From: Microvirga solisilvae
GTDB lineage: Bacteria; Pseudomonadota; Alphaproteobacteria; Rhizobiales; Beijerinckiaceae
NCBI RefSeq assembly: GCF_022808595.1
Contig: NZ_JAKUCN010000002.1
Location: 372,001-436,000, forward strand
Direction: 5' to 3'
Length of the DNA: 64,000 nt
How positions within the stretch are numbered: the first letter of the stretch is position 1; every line of letters starts with the position of its first letter. Both the position numbers and the translations under genes were made by a program. The notes beneath the pieces are model-generated. The model made no database searches and was not told the DNA's origin. It worked only from the letters and a program-made list of their open reading frames with translations. Positions 6,668 through 14,993 of the stretch are shown here, piece by piece.

Positions 6668-8515
6668 TCAATCGCCCACGCGCTGCGCGCCGAGAGCCGT
6701 TTCGTAATTCTTGCGGGCGGTGTTCACCTGTTCGCGCACGGAAACTTCCGGCACCGCCACATCCCACCAATGGCCGCCTTCATCGGTGGAGATGAGGGGA
6801 TCAGTATCGATGACGATGACGGTGCTGCAATCCGCACTGCGTGCCTTCTTAAGCGCATCTTCCAGCTCCGCAATGCTCTTCACCTTCAGCGATTGCGCGC
6901 CAAGACTCGCCGCATGGGCGGCGAAGTCGATGTCGGGCAGCGTCACGTGGTTCGTATGCTGCAGCAGGTTGTTGAAGCTCTCGCCGCCGGTGGCGCGCTG
7001 CAGGCGGTTGATGCAGCCGTAACCGCGGTTGTCGAGAAGAACGACGGTGAGTTTCTGACCGAGCATCACAGAGGTGGCGAGTTCCGAGTTCATCATGAGA
7101 TAGGAACCGTCGCCCACCATCACGATCACCTCGCGCTTCGGATCTGCCATCTTCACGCCGAGTCCGCCCGCAATCTCGTAGCCCATACAGGAATAACCGT
7201 ATTCCATGTGGTATCCCAGCGCAGAGCTCGCCTTCCAATGCTTGTGCAACTCGCCCGGCAGACCGCCCGCCGCGCAGACCACTACGTCGGTTGGAGAGGA
7301 GGTGCGCTGCACCGCGCCGATGACCTGCGCATCGGAGGGAAGTTCCACATTGGTCGGATCAGTAAAGCGAGCAGATGAGTCGAACCAGCGCGATTTCTCC
7401 TCGCGACCCTTCGAGACCCACGCATCGGACGCCTTCCAGCTGCCGAGCGCACGGCTCAGCTCTTCGAGACCCACACGTGCATCGGAGACGAGCGGCAGCG
7501 CGCTGTGCTTGGTGGCATCGAAGGGCTGCACGTTGAGGCCGACGATCTTGCGGCTCGGGTTCTTGAACAGCGCCCAGGAGCCGGTGGTGAAATCCTGAAG
7601 GCGCGTGCCGACCGCGATCACCACGTCTGCATCTTCTGCCAGCGCATTCGCGGCACCCGTGCCGGTCACGCCGACAGCGCCGAGGTTGGCTTGGTGGTCA
7701 TGAGGCAGGCTCGACTTGCCGGCCTGCGTTTCGCCGACGAAGAGGCCGTGCTTCTGCGCGAAGTCGGCCAGCACTTTCTCCGCTCCGGAAAAGAGCACGC
7801 CGCCGCCCGCCACGATGAAAGGCTTCTTGGCATTGCGGATAAGGTTGGCGGCTTCCGCGAGTTCGGTCTCGTCGGGACGAATACGGCGCGGTGTCCACAC
7901 CTTCTCCGCGAAGAAGCTCTCGGGATAATCGTAAGCCTCGGCCTGCGTGTCTTGGCAGAGCGCCAGCGTCACCGGTCCGCAATCGGCGGGGTCGGTGAGC
8001 ACGGCCATGGCGCGCTGGAGCGCGGGAATGATCTGCTCAGGGCGCGTGATGCGGTCGAAATAGCGGGAGACGGGCTTGAAGCAATCGTTTGCCGACACCG
8101 TACCATCGGAAAAATTCTCGATCTGCTGCAACACCGGATCGGGCCTGCGATTGGCGAAGACGTCGCCGGGCAGAAGCAGCACGGGAATACGGTTCACATG
8201 CGCCACGGCTGCCGCCGTCACCATGTTCGTCGCACCGGGGCCGATGGAGGTGGTGCAGGCCATCATGCGGCGACGGCGCGAAGCTTTCGCAAACGCAACG
8301 GCGGCATGGGCCATGCCCTGCTCGTTATGGGCGCGGAAGGTGGGAAGCTGGTCGCGCACGCCGTGCAGCGCCTCGCCCATACCCGCCACGTTGCCGTGGC
8401 CGAAGATGGCCCAGACTCCGCCGAAAAGCGGCAGGATTTGTCCATCGATCTCCGTCTTCTGCGCGGTGAGGAACCGGGCGACGGCTTGCGCCATGGTGAG
8501 GCGGATCGTGCTCAT
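6668..8515 (-). CDS. iolD: 3D-(3,5/4)-trihydroxycyclohexane-1,2-dione acylhydrolase
   Basis: IolD (615 residues) is the thiamine diphosphate enzyme that opens the ring of the inositol-derived diketone to 5-deoxy-glucuronate. The TPP fold is seen in order: an N-terminal Pyr domain with the catalytic Glu in A-H-N-E-Q-G-M-A-H-A, the central domain, and a C-terminal PP domain with G-D-G-S-Y-L-M-M-N-S-E-L followed by L-L-D-N-R-G-Y-G-C. The phrase FGGVWAIFGHGNVAGMG is characteristic of IolD. ATG 8515 is the first conserved start (MSTIRLTMAQA). iolC ends 101 bases upstream and iolE follows. Length agrees with the family. Confidence 0.95.
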   Translation of the reverse strand: MSTIRLTMAQAVARFLTAQKTEIDGQILPLFGGVWAIFGHGNVAGMGEALHGVRDQLPTFRAHNEQGMAHAAVAFAKASRRRRMMACTTSIGPGATNMVTAAAVAHVNRIPVLLLPGDVFANRRPDPVLQQIENFSDGTVSANDCFKPVSRYFDRITRPEQIIPALQRAMAVLTDPADCGPVTLALCQDTQAEAYDYPESFFAEKVWTPRRIRPDETELAEAANLIRNAKKPFIVAGGGVLFSGAEKVLADFAQKHGLFVGETQAGKSSLPHDHQANLGAVGVTGTGAANALAEDADVVIAVGTRLQDFTTGSWALFKNPSRKIVGLNVQPFDATKHSALPLVSDARVGLEELSRALGSWKASDAWVSKGREEKSRWFDSSARFTDPTNVELPSDAQVIGAVQRTSSPTDVVVCAAGGLPGELHKHWKASSALGYHMEYGYSCMGYEIAGGLGVKMADPKREVIVMVGDGSYLMMNSELATSVMLGQKLTVVLLDNRGYGCINRLQRATGGESFNNLLQHTNHVTLPDIDFAAHAASLGAQSLKVKSIAELEDALKKARSADCSTVIVIDTDPLISTDEGGHWWDVAVPEVSVREQVNTARKNYETALGAQRVGD

Positions 8516-8616
8516 GAGCGTTTCTCTCAAAATGCGCCGAATGATGTCGGCAGCGTTCTCAGGTTTTGTTTGTCATGAAAAGAGGACGAAACCGGTGATC
8601 GGCTCCGCCCTTCGTC

Positions 8617-10530
8617 TTAGGCAGCCTTGGCTTGGCCGGACACGCGCTGCCAGCAATCGACGAGGCGCTGGAAGCGGCCGGCCATATCGGCAATTGCAGC
8701 TTCGTCCGACATCTCGCCCTTCAGCCAGCGTCGCGCGGCATCGTTGAAGATCGTACGCCCGACCGCGAAACCCTTTACCTGCGGCTCGCTGGCGGCGGCG
8801 GCAAAGGCCATCTCCAACTCATCTTCCGGTGCTTCGAGGCCGAGCAGCACGATACCACGGCAATAGGGGTCGTTTTTGGTGATGACCTTGCCGATAGCGT
8901 TCCAAGCAGCCTTGTCCTGCTGCGGCTCAAGCTTCCACCAATCGGGCTTGATGCCGAGATCGTAGAGATGCTGCACGATGCCGGCGACCGTATCTGTCTT
9001 CAGCGGCCCATGCTTGCCGGCGATGATCTCGACCAGCAATTCGCGGCCGATGCGGCGCGCGGCGTCGTGGATGCGAAGCAGTTCACGCTCCTGGCGCTGC
9101 TTCAATTCCGGCGGATCGTCGGGATGGTAGAAGCACAGGCACTTGATGGTGTGGCCGACCGGCCATTCCACGAGCTTCGCGCCGATGCTGCCGCCGCCTT
9201 CGAAATCGAGCGGGCGGGAACCCGGCAATTCGACAGGACGCCCGATCCAGAACGGATGATCGGCGGCGCGGAACAGGGCTTCGCGACCATAAGTGCCGTC
9301 GATCAGCATGCCGAAACCTTCGCGCCCATTCGCCACCTTCGCAGCGGCTTGAACGGCGAGCACCTTGAAATCGGGAATGCGGTCGATAGAGGCGTCAACC
9401 TCTTTCGCCATCACCTCCAGCTGCATGCGGTGATCGATGGCGAGCGCCATAAGCGTATCGGAAGCAGGGCGGCGGGTCGTCGACCAATGGATGTGGTTGA
9501 TCTTTTCATCGAAGCGCAGTGCCTTGTGACGGCTGCCCTCCTTCAGAAAGTGCTGTAGTTCGGGGAAGGTCGGAATCTCCGGCGAGCAGAGCAGGCGAGA
9601 GACGGCAAAAGCACCGCTCGCATTGGCATAGGCGCAGCAGGTCTCGAGCTTCTCGTCCTTCAGCCATCCACGCAGGAAGCCGGAGAGAAACGCATCGCCC
9701 GCGCCGAGCACATTGTAGACTTCAACCGGGAAGCCGGGGCCTTTCACGCCGTCATCAAGCGAGGCAGGAATATCGCCGGGGAACACCACGCAACCCATGG
9801 GGCCGCGCTTGCAAACGATGGTGGCTTTCGAGATCGAGCGGATGGTGCGGATCGCCTGCAGCGTATCCTCCGAGCCACCTGCGATATGCAGTTCTTCCTC
9901 CGTGCCGACGATGAGATCGCAATCGGTGAGAATGGGCTTCAAATGCTCGGTGACCGCATCCGAGCGCACATAGCGGGACTCGCCCGCGCCATGTCCGAGA
10001 AGACCCCAGAGATTGGGGCGGTAATCCACGTCGAGCACGACCTTGCGTCCGTTCGCCTTGGCGATGCGGATCGCCTTCTTCTGTGCGGCGGCGGTGGTTT
10101 CGCGAGAGAAATGCGTACCGGTCACGACGATGGCAGCAGAGGACGCCACGAAGCTCTCGTCGATATCGTCCTCGGTCAGCGCCATGTCGGCGCAATCGGC
10201 GCGGTAGAAGATCAGTGGAAATGAATCCTCATCCCTCACACCGAGGATCACGAGCGCGGTGAGACGCTGCTTGTCGGTGACGATGCCCTCCGTGGAGACA
10301 CCCTCGCGCTCCATTTGCTCGCGAATGAAACGGCCCATGGCCTCGTCGCCGACGCGGGTGATGAGGCCCGACTTCAGGCCAAGGCGCGCCGTACCGATGG
10401 CGATATTGGCCGGGCAGCCACCGACGGCCTTCGAGAAGGAGGCCATGTCCTCTAGCCGTCCGCCTACCTGCTGGCCGTACAAATCGACCGAGGCGCGTCC
10501 AATGGTGATCACATCCAGGGCTGGCTTCAT
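8617..10530 (-). CDS. iolC: 5-dehydro-2-deoxygluconokinase fused to DUF2090 domain
   Basis: This 637-residue two-domain protein has a PfkB-type kinase in residues ~1-330. Signatures are V-G-G-C-P-A-N-I-A near residue 37 and the catalytic G-A-G-D motif at 276-279. It phosphorylates 2-deoxy-5-keto-gluconate. Residues ~345-637 form DUF2090, a predicted TIM barrel related to class I aldolases. Kinase-DUF2090 fusions are known in proteobacterial iol loci. No separate iolJ aldolase gene is present here, so the second domain may perform the IolJ cleavage; that is inference. The start is fixed by GGAGGAAT six bases upstream. It is the first gene of iolCDEB and diverges from iolG across an operator-rich gap. 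Confidence 0.93.
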   Translation of the reverse strand: MKPALDVITIGRASVDLYGQQVGGRLEDMASFSKAVGGCPANIAIGTARLGLKSGLITRVGDEAMGRFIREQMEREGVSTEGIVTDKQRLTALVILGVRDEDSFPLIFYRADCADMALTEDDIDESFVASSAAIVVTGTHFSRETTAAAQKKAIRIAKANGRKVVLDVDYRPNLWGLLGHGAGESRYVRSDAVTEHLKPILTDCDLIVGTEEELHIAGGSEDTLQAIRTIRSISKATIVCKRGPMGCVVFPGDIPASLDDGVKGPGFPVEVYNVLGAGDAFLSGFLRGWLKDEKLETCCAYANASGAFAVSRLLCSPEIPTFPELQHFLKEGSRHKALRFDEKINHIHWSTTRRPASDTLMALAIDHRMQLEVMAKEVDASIDRIPDFKVLAVQAAAKVANGREGFGMLIDGTYGREALFRAADHPFWIGRPVELPGSRPLDFEGGGSIGAKLVEWPVGHTIKCLCFYHPDDPPELKQRQERELLRIHDAARRIGRELLVEIIAGKHGPLKTDTVAGIVQHLYDLGIKPDWWKLEPQQDKAAWNAIGKVITKNDPYCRGIVLLGLEAPEDELEMAFAAAASEPQVKGFAVGRTIFNDAARRWLKGEMSDEAAIADMAGRFQRLVDCWQRVSGQAKAA

Positions 10531-10592
10531 GCTATTCCTCCCGCGCCGGTCCTCGGACCGTGCCAGGGCTCTGTTCTGGCCCTTGCAGTTAT

Positions 10593-10606
10593 AGAACGTT
10601 TATTCT
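10593..10606. promoter_or_regulatory. Degenerate IolR-type site (AGAA-N6-TTCT)
   Basis: The inverted repeat ATAGAA-CGTTTA-TTCTAT (10591-10608) keeps GAA-N6-TTC of the GGAA-N6-TTCC operator, with the outer G/C pair changed to A/T. It lies 29 bp (centre to centre 30) from the perfect site at 10622-10637, on the iolC side of the divergent promoter. It could be a second, weaker site for the RpiR-type regulator. Confidence 0.45.
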
Positions 10607-10621
10607 ATTAGCATCATATCC

Positions 10622-10637
10622 TGGAATATCAATTCCA
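10622..10637. promoter_or_regulatory. Candidate IolR operator between iolC and iolG
   Basis: The perfect palindrome TGGAAT-ATCA-ATTCCA contains GGAA-N6-TTCC, the motif reported for the RpiR-type IolR of Sinorhizobium meliloti. It sits in the divergent iolC/iolG promoter region, 38 bases before the iolG start. The same 6-4-6 palindrome arms recur at 12626-12641 ahead of the rpiR-type gene in this window. That recurrence is strong internal support for a shared operator. Confidence 0.75.
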
Positions 10638-10674
10638 AACTTGCCGATAGCCGGCAAACAACATCGGGGGAAAC

Positions 10675-11664
10675 ATGATCAGGATCGCCGTTCTGGGCGC
10701 CGGCCGCATCGGTCGCATTCATGGGCGCAATGCCGCCAATCATCCCGACGCCCGCCTCGTGGCGGTCGCCGATCCGCATGCTCCCTCTGCGCAGGAGCTG
10801 GCGGCGGCCACGGGAGCCGAGGTTGCCTCGCTGGAGGAGATCGTCGAGCGCTCGGACGTGGATGCCATTCTCATCTGCACGCCGACCACGACGCATGCCG
10901 ATCTCATCGAGCGCGGCGCGAAGGCGGGCAAGGCTGTGTTCTGCGAGAAGCCGGTGGATCTGTCGAGCGAGCGCATCGTGAGCTGCCTTGCGACCGTGGA
11001 GAAGGCGGGCACGCCGCTGATGATCGGCTTTAACCGCCGCTTCGATCCGAACTTTGCTTCTCTTCGCAAGCGTCTTGCCGATGGTGAGGTGGGCGACGTG
11101 GAACTGGTGACGATTCTCTCCCGCGATCCCGGCCCGCCGCCGGTGAGCTACATCAAGACCTCGGGCGGTTTGTTCCGCGACATGATGATTCACGATCTCG
11201 ACATGGCGCGCTTCCTGTTGCTCGGCGACGAGCCGGTGGAAGTGCATGCGGTTGGCTCCTCGCTGGTCGACAAGGCTATCGGCGAGGCGGGTGATGTGGA
11301 CACGGCCGCCGTGCTGCTGAAGACGGCGAAGGGCAAGATCGTGCAGATCTCGTGCTCGCGCCGCGCGACTTACGGCTACGATCAGCGTATCGAAGTGCAT
11401 GGCTCGAAGGGCATGATCCGTGCGGGCAACATCCACCGCACCACGGTCGAAGTAGCGAATGCATCGGGCGTCACCGCCGATCCAGTGCAGGACTTCTTCC
11501 TGGAGCGTTATGCGGATGCCTATCGCGACGAGCTCACCACGTTCCTCAATGCGATCCGTGACGGCAAGCCATGCAACCCGACGGGCCGCGACGGTCTGAT
11601 GGCGCAGCGCCTCGCGGATGCTGCGACGGAATCGGCGCAGACCGGAAAGCCGGTAAGAGTCTAA
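10675..11664 (+). CDS. iolG: myo-inositol 2-dehydrogenase
   Basis: This 329-residue Gfo/Idh/MocA oxidoreductase oxidises myo-inositol to 2-keto-myo-inositol with NAD+, the first step of the pathway. It has a Rossmann motif G-A-G-R-I-G at 8-13. The catalytic set is K92 in E-K-P-V, then D169 and H173 in the D-x3-H motif of G-G-L-F-R-D-M-M-I-H-D. These match the Lys-Asp-His triad of characterised inositol dehydrogenases. A GGGGGAAA ribosome site precedes ATG 10675. It is transcribed divergently from iolCDEB and ends at a strong terminator facing the regulator gene. Confidence 0.93.
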   Translation: MIRIAVLGAGRIGRIHGRNAANHPDARLVAVADPHAPSAQELAAATGAEVASLEEIVERSDVDAILICTPTTTHADLIERGAKAGKAVFCEKPVDLSSERIVSCLATVEKAGTPLMIGFNRRFDPNFASLRKRLADGEVGDVELVTILSRDPGPPPVSYIKTSGGLFRDMMIHDLDMARFLLLGDEPVEVHAVGSSLVDKAIGEAGDVDTAAVLLKTAKGKIVQISCSRRATYGYDQRIEVHGSKGMIRAGNIHRTTVEVANASGVTADPVQDFFLERYADAYRDELTTFLNAIRDGKPCNPTGRDGLMAQRLADAATESAQTGKPVRV

Positions 11665-11666
11665 AG

Positions 11667-11690
11667 AAAGGGCGCTTCGGCGCCCTTTTT
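11667..11690 (+). terminator. Rho-independent terminator after iolG
   Basis: The stem GGGCGC-TTCG-GCGCCC is followed by TTTTT (11686-11690), and AAA precedes the stem. It lies three bases after the iolG stop and in front of the convergent regulator gene, so it can also act weakly in the other direction. Confidence 0.85.
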
Positions 11691-11712
11691 CATGTCCGGA
11701 TGAAGAGTGTTT

Positions 11713-12573
11713 TTACCCTTCCGCCCGTTTCTCCGCCGTGCCGACGGCGAGCGCCATGGCGAGCGCGAACGATGCGGACAATGAACGGAACGCGCCGAAA
11801 TCGGCCTCCGCCACTTCGATCCACACATCAGCGCTCGTCACCAGCGGGCTGAAGGCGGAATCCGTGATTGCCACCACGGGGATGTTGCTGCGTGCCGCCG
11901 ATGCCGCGAGATCGGCGGTGACGGGTGCATAAGGTGTAAAGCTTATGGCGAGAACCGCATCACGCGGTGTTGCGGTGGCGAGCTGCTCGGGACCTAGCTG
12001 CGCCACATGGTCGATCAGGATTGCGCGCACACCGAGCTTGCCGAAGGCATAGGCGCAATAGGCGGCGATCGGAAATACCCGGCGCGCGCCGAGCAGATAG
12101 ATCGTATCGGCCTTGGCCAAAGTCTCGATGGCGCGGGAGAGTTCTTCCGGCCGCACGGAATCGCGCATCTTCTCGAGCGAGATCGCGGCGGCGTTGGCGA
12201 AACCTTCGAGAAGCGAGGCCGCATGCACGTGCTCTCCTTCGAGATCGCGCAATCCCTTCAGGCGTTCGCGGTAATCGGGAAAGCGCTCGCGCAGCCGGTC
12301 GCGGAAGATCTGCTGGAGATGGGAGAAGCCGTCATAGCCCAGGCTTTTGGCGAAGCGCACCAGGGTCGAAGGCTGCACGCCCGCGTGCTCGGCGATGCCG
12401 GCGACGGTACCGAAGGCGACCTCTTCCGGGTGGTCCATGGCGAAGGCGGCCAGCTGCTTCAGGCGCTTGGGCATCGAGTCGCGACGGCTCAGCAGAAGCG
12501 CCCGCAGACCGTCGTAGTCGCCTGGCACTTCTCCGGTAGGTTCTGCCACCTCGATGCTTTTCCCGGTTTCCAT
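11713..12573 (-). CDS. RpiR-family transcriptional regulator, probable inositol repressor (IolR type)
   Basis: This 286-residue protein has an N-terminal HTH_6 domain: residues ~25-100, with T-V-A-G-I-A-E-H-A-G-V-Q-P-S-T-L-V-R-F-A-K as the helix-turn-helix. A C-terminal SIS sugar-phosphate-binding domain covers residues ~130-275 (Y-L-L-G-A-R-R, A-I-S-F-T-P-Y). Its position between the iol genes and the transporter, plus identical palindromes in both control regions, makes it the likely IolR that releases DNA on binding an inositol-pathway phosphate. ATG 12573 is chosen because AGGTGGAAGG lies just upstream; the longer frame would cross the operator. It diverges from the ABC genes. Confidence 0.9.
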   Translation of the reverse strand: METGKSIEVAEPTGEVPGDYDGLRALLLSRRDSMPKRLKQLAAFAMDHPEEVAFGTVAGIAEHAGVQPSTLVRFAKSLGYDGFSHLQQIFRDRLRERFPDYRERLKGLRDLEGEHVHAASLLEGFANAAAISLEKMRDSVRPEELSRAIETLAKADTIYLLGARRVFPIAAYCAYAFGKLGVRAILIDHVAQLGPEQLATATPRDAVLAISFTPYAPVTADLAASAARSNIPVVAITDSAFSPLVTSADVWIEVAEADFGAFRSLSASFALAMALAVGTAEKRAEG

Positions 12574-12625
12574 GCCTTCCACCTTAAGCCTCAGATCGGG
12601 GACCTTGACACCGATCCTTGATAAA

Positions 12626-12641
12626 TGGAATGAATATTCCA
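12626..12641. promoter_or_regulatory. Candidate IolR operator upstream of the rpiR-type gene
   Basis: The perfect palindrome TGGAAT-GAAT-ATTCCA contains GGAA-N6-TTCC and has the same arms as the iolC/iolG site. It lies 53-68 bases upstream of the regulator start and between that gene and the divergent ABC transporter. It could serve autoregulation and control of uptake together. Confidence 0.72.
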
Positions 12642-12775
12642 CTATATAAACAAAAAGGTTCTGGCGTTCTATATCTAGAGACGACCGGATCGACAGAGGA
12701 AGCGCCAACAACAGCCGGTGATTCGGCTTAAAACCAATTTGCTTCCTTCTGCTCTCACGTGGGGGCTTCGGGCCT

Positions 12776-12811
12776 ACGCCCTGCGCATCGGGATCCTGAT
12801 GCGCAGGGCGT
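12776..12811 (+). promoter_or_regulatory. 14-bp hairpin in the leader of the ABC binding-protein gene
   Basis: A perfect inverted repeat has arms 12776-12789 and 12798-12811 and the 8-base loop GGGATCCT. The arms are GC-rich and end 25 bases before the start codon, just upstream of the GGGAGGAAG ribosome site. It could be a 5'-end mRNA stabiliser, a translational control element or an operator. It lacks a U tract, so it is not an ordinary terminator. Confidence 0.5.
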
Positions 12812-12836
12812 CAAAGAACCCATTCGGGAGGAAGCC

Positions 12837-13775
12837 ATGAAGTCTTTTGTTACCGGTCTCGTTGCCGCAGCAGCCCTGACCATCGCCGCCGCCGCACCCG
12901 CCGCGGCCCAAAGCAACCGCATCATCGTCGTCACCCATGGCCAGGCCAACGACCCGTTCTGGTCGGTGGTGAAGAACGGCGTCTCTGAGGCCGGCAAGGA
13001 CATGAATGTCCAGGTCGATTACCGCGCGCCGGAAACCTTCGACATGGTGGCCATGAGCCAGCTCATCGACGCGGCAGTGAACCAGAAACCCGCGGGCCTC
13101 GTGGTGTCGATCCCCGACGCCTCGGCGCTCACCGCCTCGATCCAGAAGGCGGTCGCCGCCGGCATTCCGGTGATCTCCATGAATTCCGGCTCCGACGTGT
13201 CGAAGAAACTCGGCGCCATGCTCCATGTGGGCCAGGATGAGGTCGAGGCCGGACGCATCGCCGGCGCGAAGCTCAAGGAGATGGGCGGCAAGACCGGCAT
13301 CTGCGTCAACCAGGAAGTCGGCAACGTGTCGCTCGATCTGCGCTGCAAAGGCTTCACGGAAGGCTTCGGCGGCAAGGTGACGGTGCTGCCGGTCTCGAAC
13401 GACCCCACCGACATTCGCGCCAAGGTGAAGGCGGCGCTGGCGGCTGACGGCTCCATCGACACGATCCTCGCGCTCGGCGCAGGCACGGCGGGCGAGCCGA
13501 GTGTCGCGGCGGTGAAGGATGCGGGCAAGACGGGCGCGGTGCGCGTTGCCACCTTCGATATGTCGGCGGGCTTCCTCAAGTCGATTGCGGCGGGCGAAGC
13601 GGTCTTCGCCATCGACCAGCAGCAATATCTGCAGGGCTACCTCCCGGTGGCCTTCCTCGCGCTCAACGCGAAATACGGCCTGATGCCCGGCGGCAACGTG
13701 CCTTCCGGCCCGAACCTGGTCACGAAGGAAAAGGCCAATCAGGTGATCGATCTCTCCGCGAAGGGCATTCGCTAA
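12837..13775 (+). CDS. Sugar (probably inositol) ABC transporter, periplasmic binding protein
   Basis: This 312-residue type I periplasmic binding protein is of the RbsB/FrcB class. It has a Sec signal peptide of ~24 residues (cleavage near A-A-A-Q). The mature protein opens I-I-V-V-T-H-G-Q-A-N-D-P-F-W, the usual first strand and ligand-contacting loop, and contains G-I-P-V-I-S-M-N-S-G-S and C-N/C-V-N-Q-E-V-type hinge segments. GGGAGGAAG fixes the start. It heads a three-gene importer directly divergent from the inositol-type repressor, so inositol or a stereoisomer is the likely ligand. Other sugars imported by Frc-like systems remain possible. Confidence 0.88.
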   Translation: MKSFVTGLVAAAALTIAAAAPAAAQSNRIIVVTHGQANDPFWSVVKNGVSEAGKDMNVQVDYRAPETFDMVAMSQLIDAAVNQKPAGLVVSIPDASALTASIQKAVAAGIPVISMNSGSDVSKKLGAMLHVGQDEVEAGRIAGAKLKEMGGKTGICVNQEVGNVSLDLRCKGFTEGFGGKVTVLPVSNDPTDIRAKVKAALAADGSIDTILALGAGTAGEPSVAAVKDAGKTGAVRVATFDMSAGFLKSIAAGEAVFAIDQQQYLQGYLPVAFLALNAKYGLMPGGNVPSGPNLVTKEKANQVIDLSAKGIR

Positions 13776-13786
13776 ACGTCATCTCA

Positions 13787-13817
13787 AGCCCGCGCTCCCG
13801 ATGGAGTGCGGGCTTTT
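13787..13817 (+). terminator. Intra-operon hairpin between binding protein and permease
   Basis: A 12-bp stem, AGCCCGC-G-CTCC paired with GGAG-T-GCGGGCT (one G-T wobble), has loop CGAT and is followed by TTT. It lies 11 bases after the binding-protein stop. Such partial terminators or 3' stabilisers commonly make the binding protein more abundant than the membrane components. Confidence 0.7.
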
Positions 13818-13850
13818 CGTTCTCATGCGTTTTCAAGAGGGGAGGTGCTC

Positions 13851-14993
13851 ATGGTGAACACCACACAGCCCGTCGCCGATCTGACACCGGCTCCCGCCGT
13901 CAAGAAACTTCAGGATGAGCGGCTGAAAGAGGTTTCCCTCCTGACGAAGATCATGCGCCGTCCCGAACTCGGCGCGCTCGCAGGTTTGATCCTCGTCACG
14001 ATCTTCTTCTTCTCCACCGCCGATTCATCCATGTTCACACTCGCTGGCGTGATGAACATTCTCTCGCCTGCGGCGCAGCTCGGCATTCTCGCGATTGCCG
14101 CGGCGCTTCTCATGATCGGCGGGGAGTTCGATCTCTCCATCGGCTCCATGGTGGCCTTCACGGGCCTCGTCTTCGGTGCCTTCATTACCTTGAGCGGATT
14201 GCCGCTGATCGTCGCGATCGCGGCCACTTTCGTCGTCGCGGCGTTTCTCGGCGCGGTGAATGGGCAGATCGTCATTCGCACGCGCCTGCCATCCTTCATC
14301 GTCACGCTCGCCTTCCTGTTCATCCTGCGAGGCCTCTCGCTGGTCGGTCTCAAATGGGCGACAGGCGGCTCCACGCAGATGCGCGGCATCGGTGCGCAAT
14401 CGGGCGAGGACTGGGTGCGCGAGATCTTTTCCGGCACGGCGCTCGAAGGCCTGTTCTCGTGGCTCGCCGCGCATGACCTCATCGCCAAATTCCCCAATGG
14501 CACGCCCACCGTCACCGGTGTTCCGGTATCGATCCTCTGGTTCATCGGCATGGCGCTCGCCGCCACGTGGCTGCTGCTGCGCACCCGCGCGGGCAACTGG
14601 ATCTTTGCGGCAGGCGGTGACGCCAATGCGGCGCGCAATTCCGGTGTGCCGGTGGATCGCGTAAAGACAAGCCTCTTCATGCTCACCGCCTGTGCTGCGG
14701 CGCTGGTTGCCATCCTCACCGTGCTCGACGCAGGCTCCACCGATGCGCGGCGCGGCTTCCAGAAAGAGTTCGAGGCGATCATCGCCGCCGTGATCGGCGG
14801 ATGCCTTCTCACCGGCGGCTACGGCTCGGCCATCGGCGCGTTCTTCGGCGCCATCATCTTTGGCATGGTCTCCATCGGCCTCACCTATACCCGCTTCGAT
14901 TCCGATTGGTTCCAGGTGTTCCTCGGGGCCATGCTACTGCTCGCTGTTCTCTTCAACAACTTCATCCGCCGGAAAGTCACGGGAGAGCGCTGA
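13851..14993 (+). CDS. Sugar ABC transporter permease (RbsC/FrcC type)
   Basis: This 380-residue inner-membrane permease of the BPD_transp_2 family has 8-10 hydrophobic segments. The family hallmark [13 protein letters not shown] appears after the third segment. The conserved [12 protein letters not shown] coupling loop (the EAA-like contact with the ATPase) is visible near residues 257-268. A periplasmic insert around residues 180-215 is longer than in E. coli RbsC and typical of FrcC-like proteins. ATG 13851 follows GAGGGGAGG. The stop overlaps the ATPase start as TGATG, indicating coupling. Confidence 0.9.
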   Translation: MVNTTQPVADLTPAPAVKKLQDERLKEVSLLTKIMRRPELGALAGLILVTIFFFSTADSSMFTLAGVMNILSPAAQLGILAIAAALLMIGGEFDLSIGSMVAFTGLVFGAFITLSGLPLIVAIAATFVVAAFLGAVNGQIVIRTRLPSFIVTLAFLFILRGLSLVGLKWATGGSTQMRGIGAQSGEDWVREIFSGTALEGLFSWLAAHDLIAKFPNGTPTVTGVPVSILWFIGMALAATWLLLRTRAGNWIFAAGGDANAARNSGVPVDRVKTSLFMLTACAAALVAILTVLDAGSTDARRGFQKEFEAIIAAVIGGCLLTGGYGSAIGAFFGAIIFGMVSIGLTYTRFDSDWFQVFLGAMLLLAVLFNNFIRRKVTGER

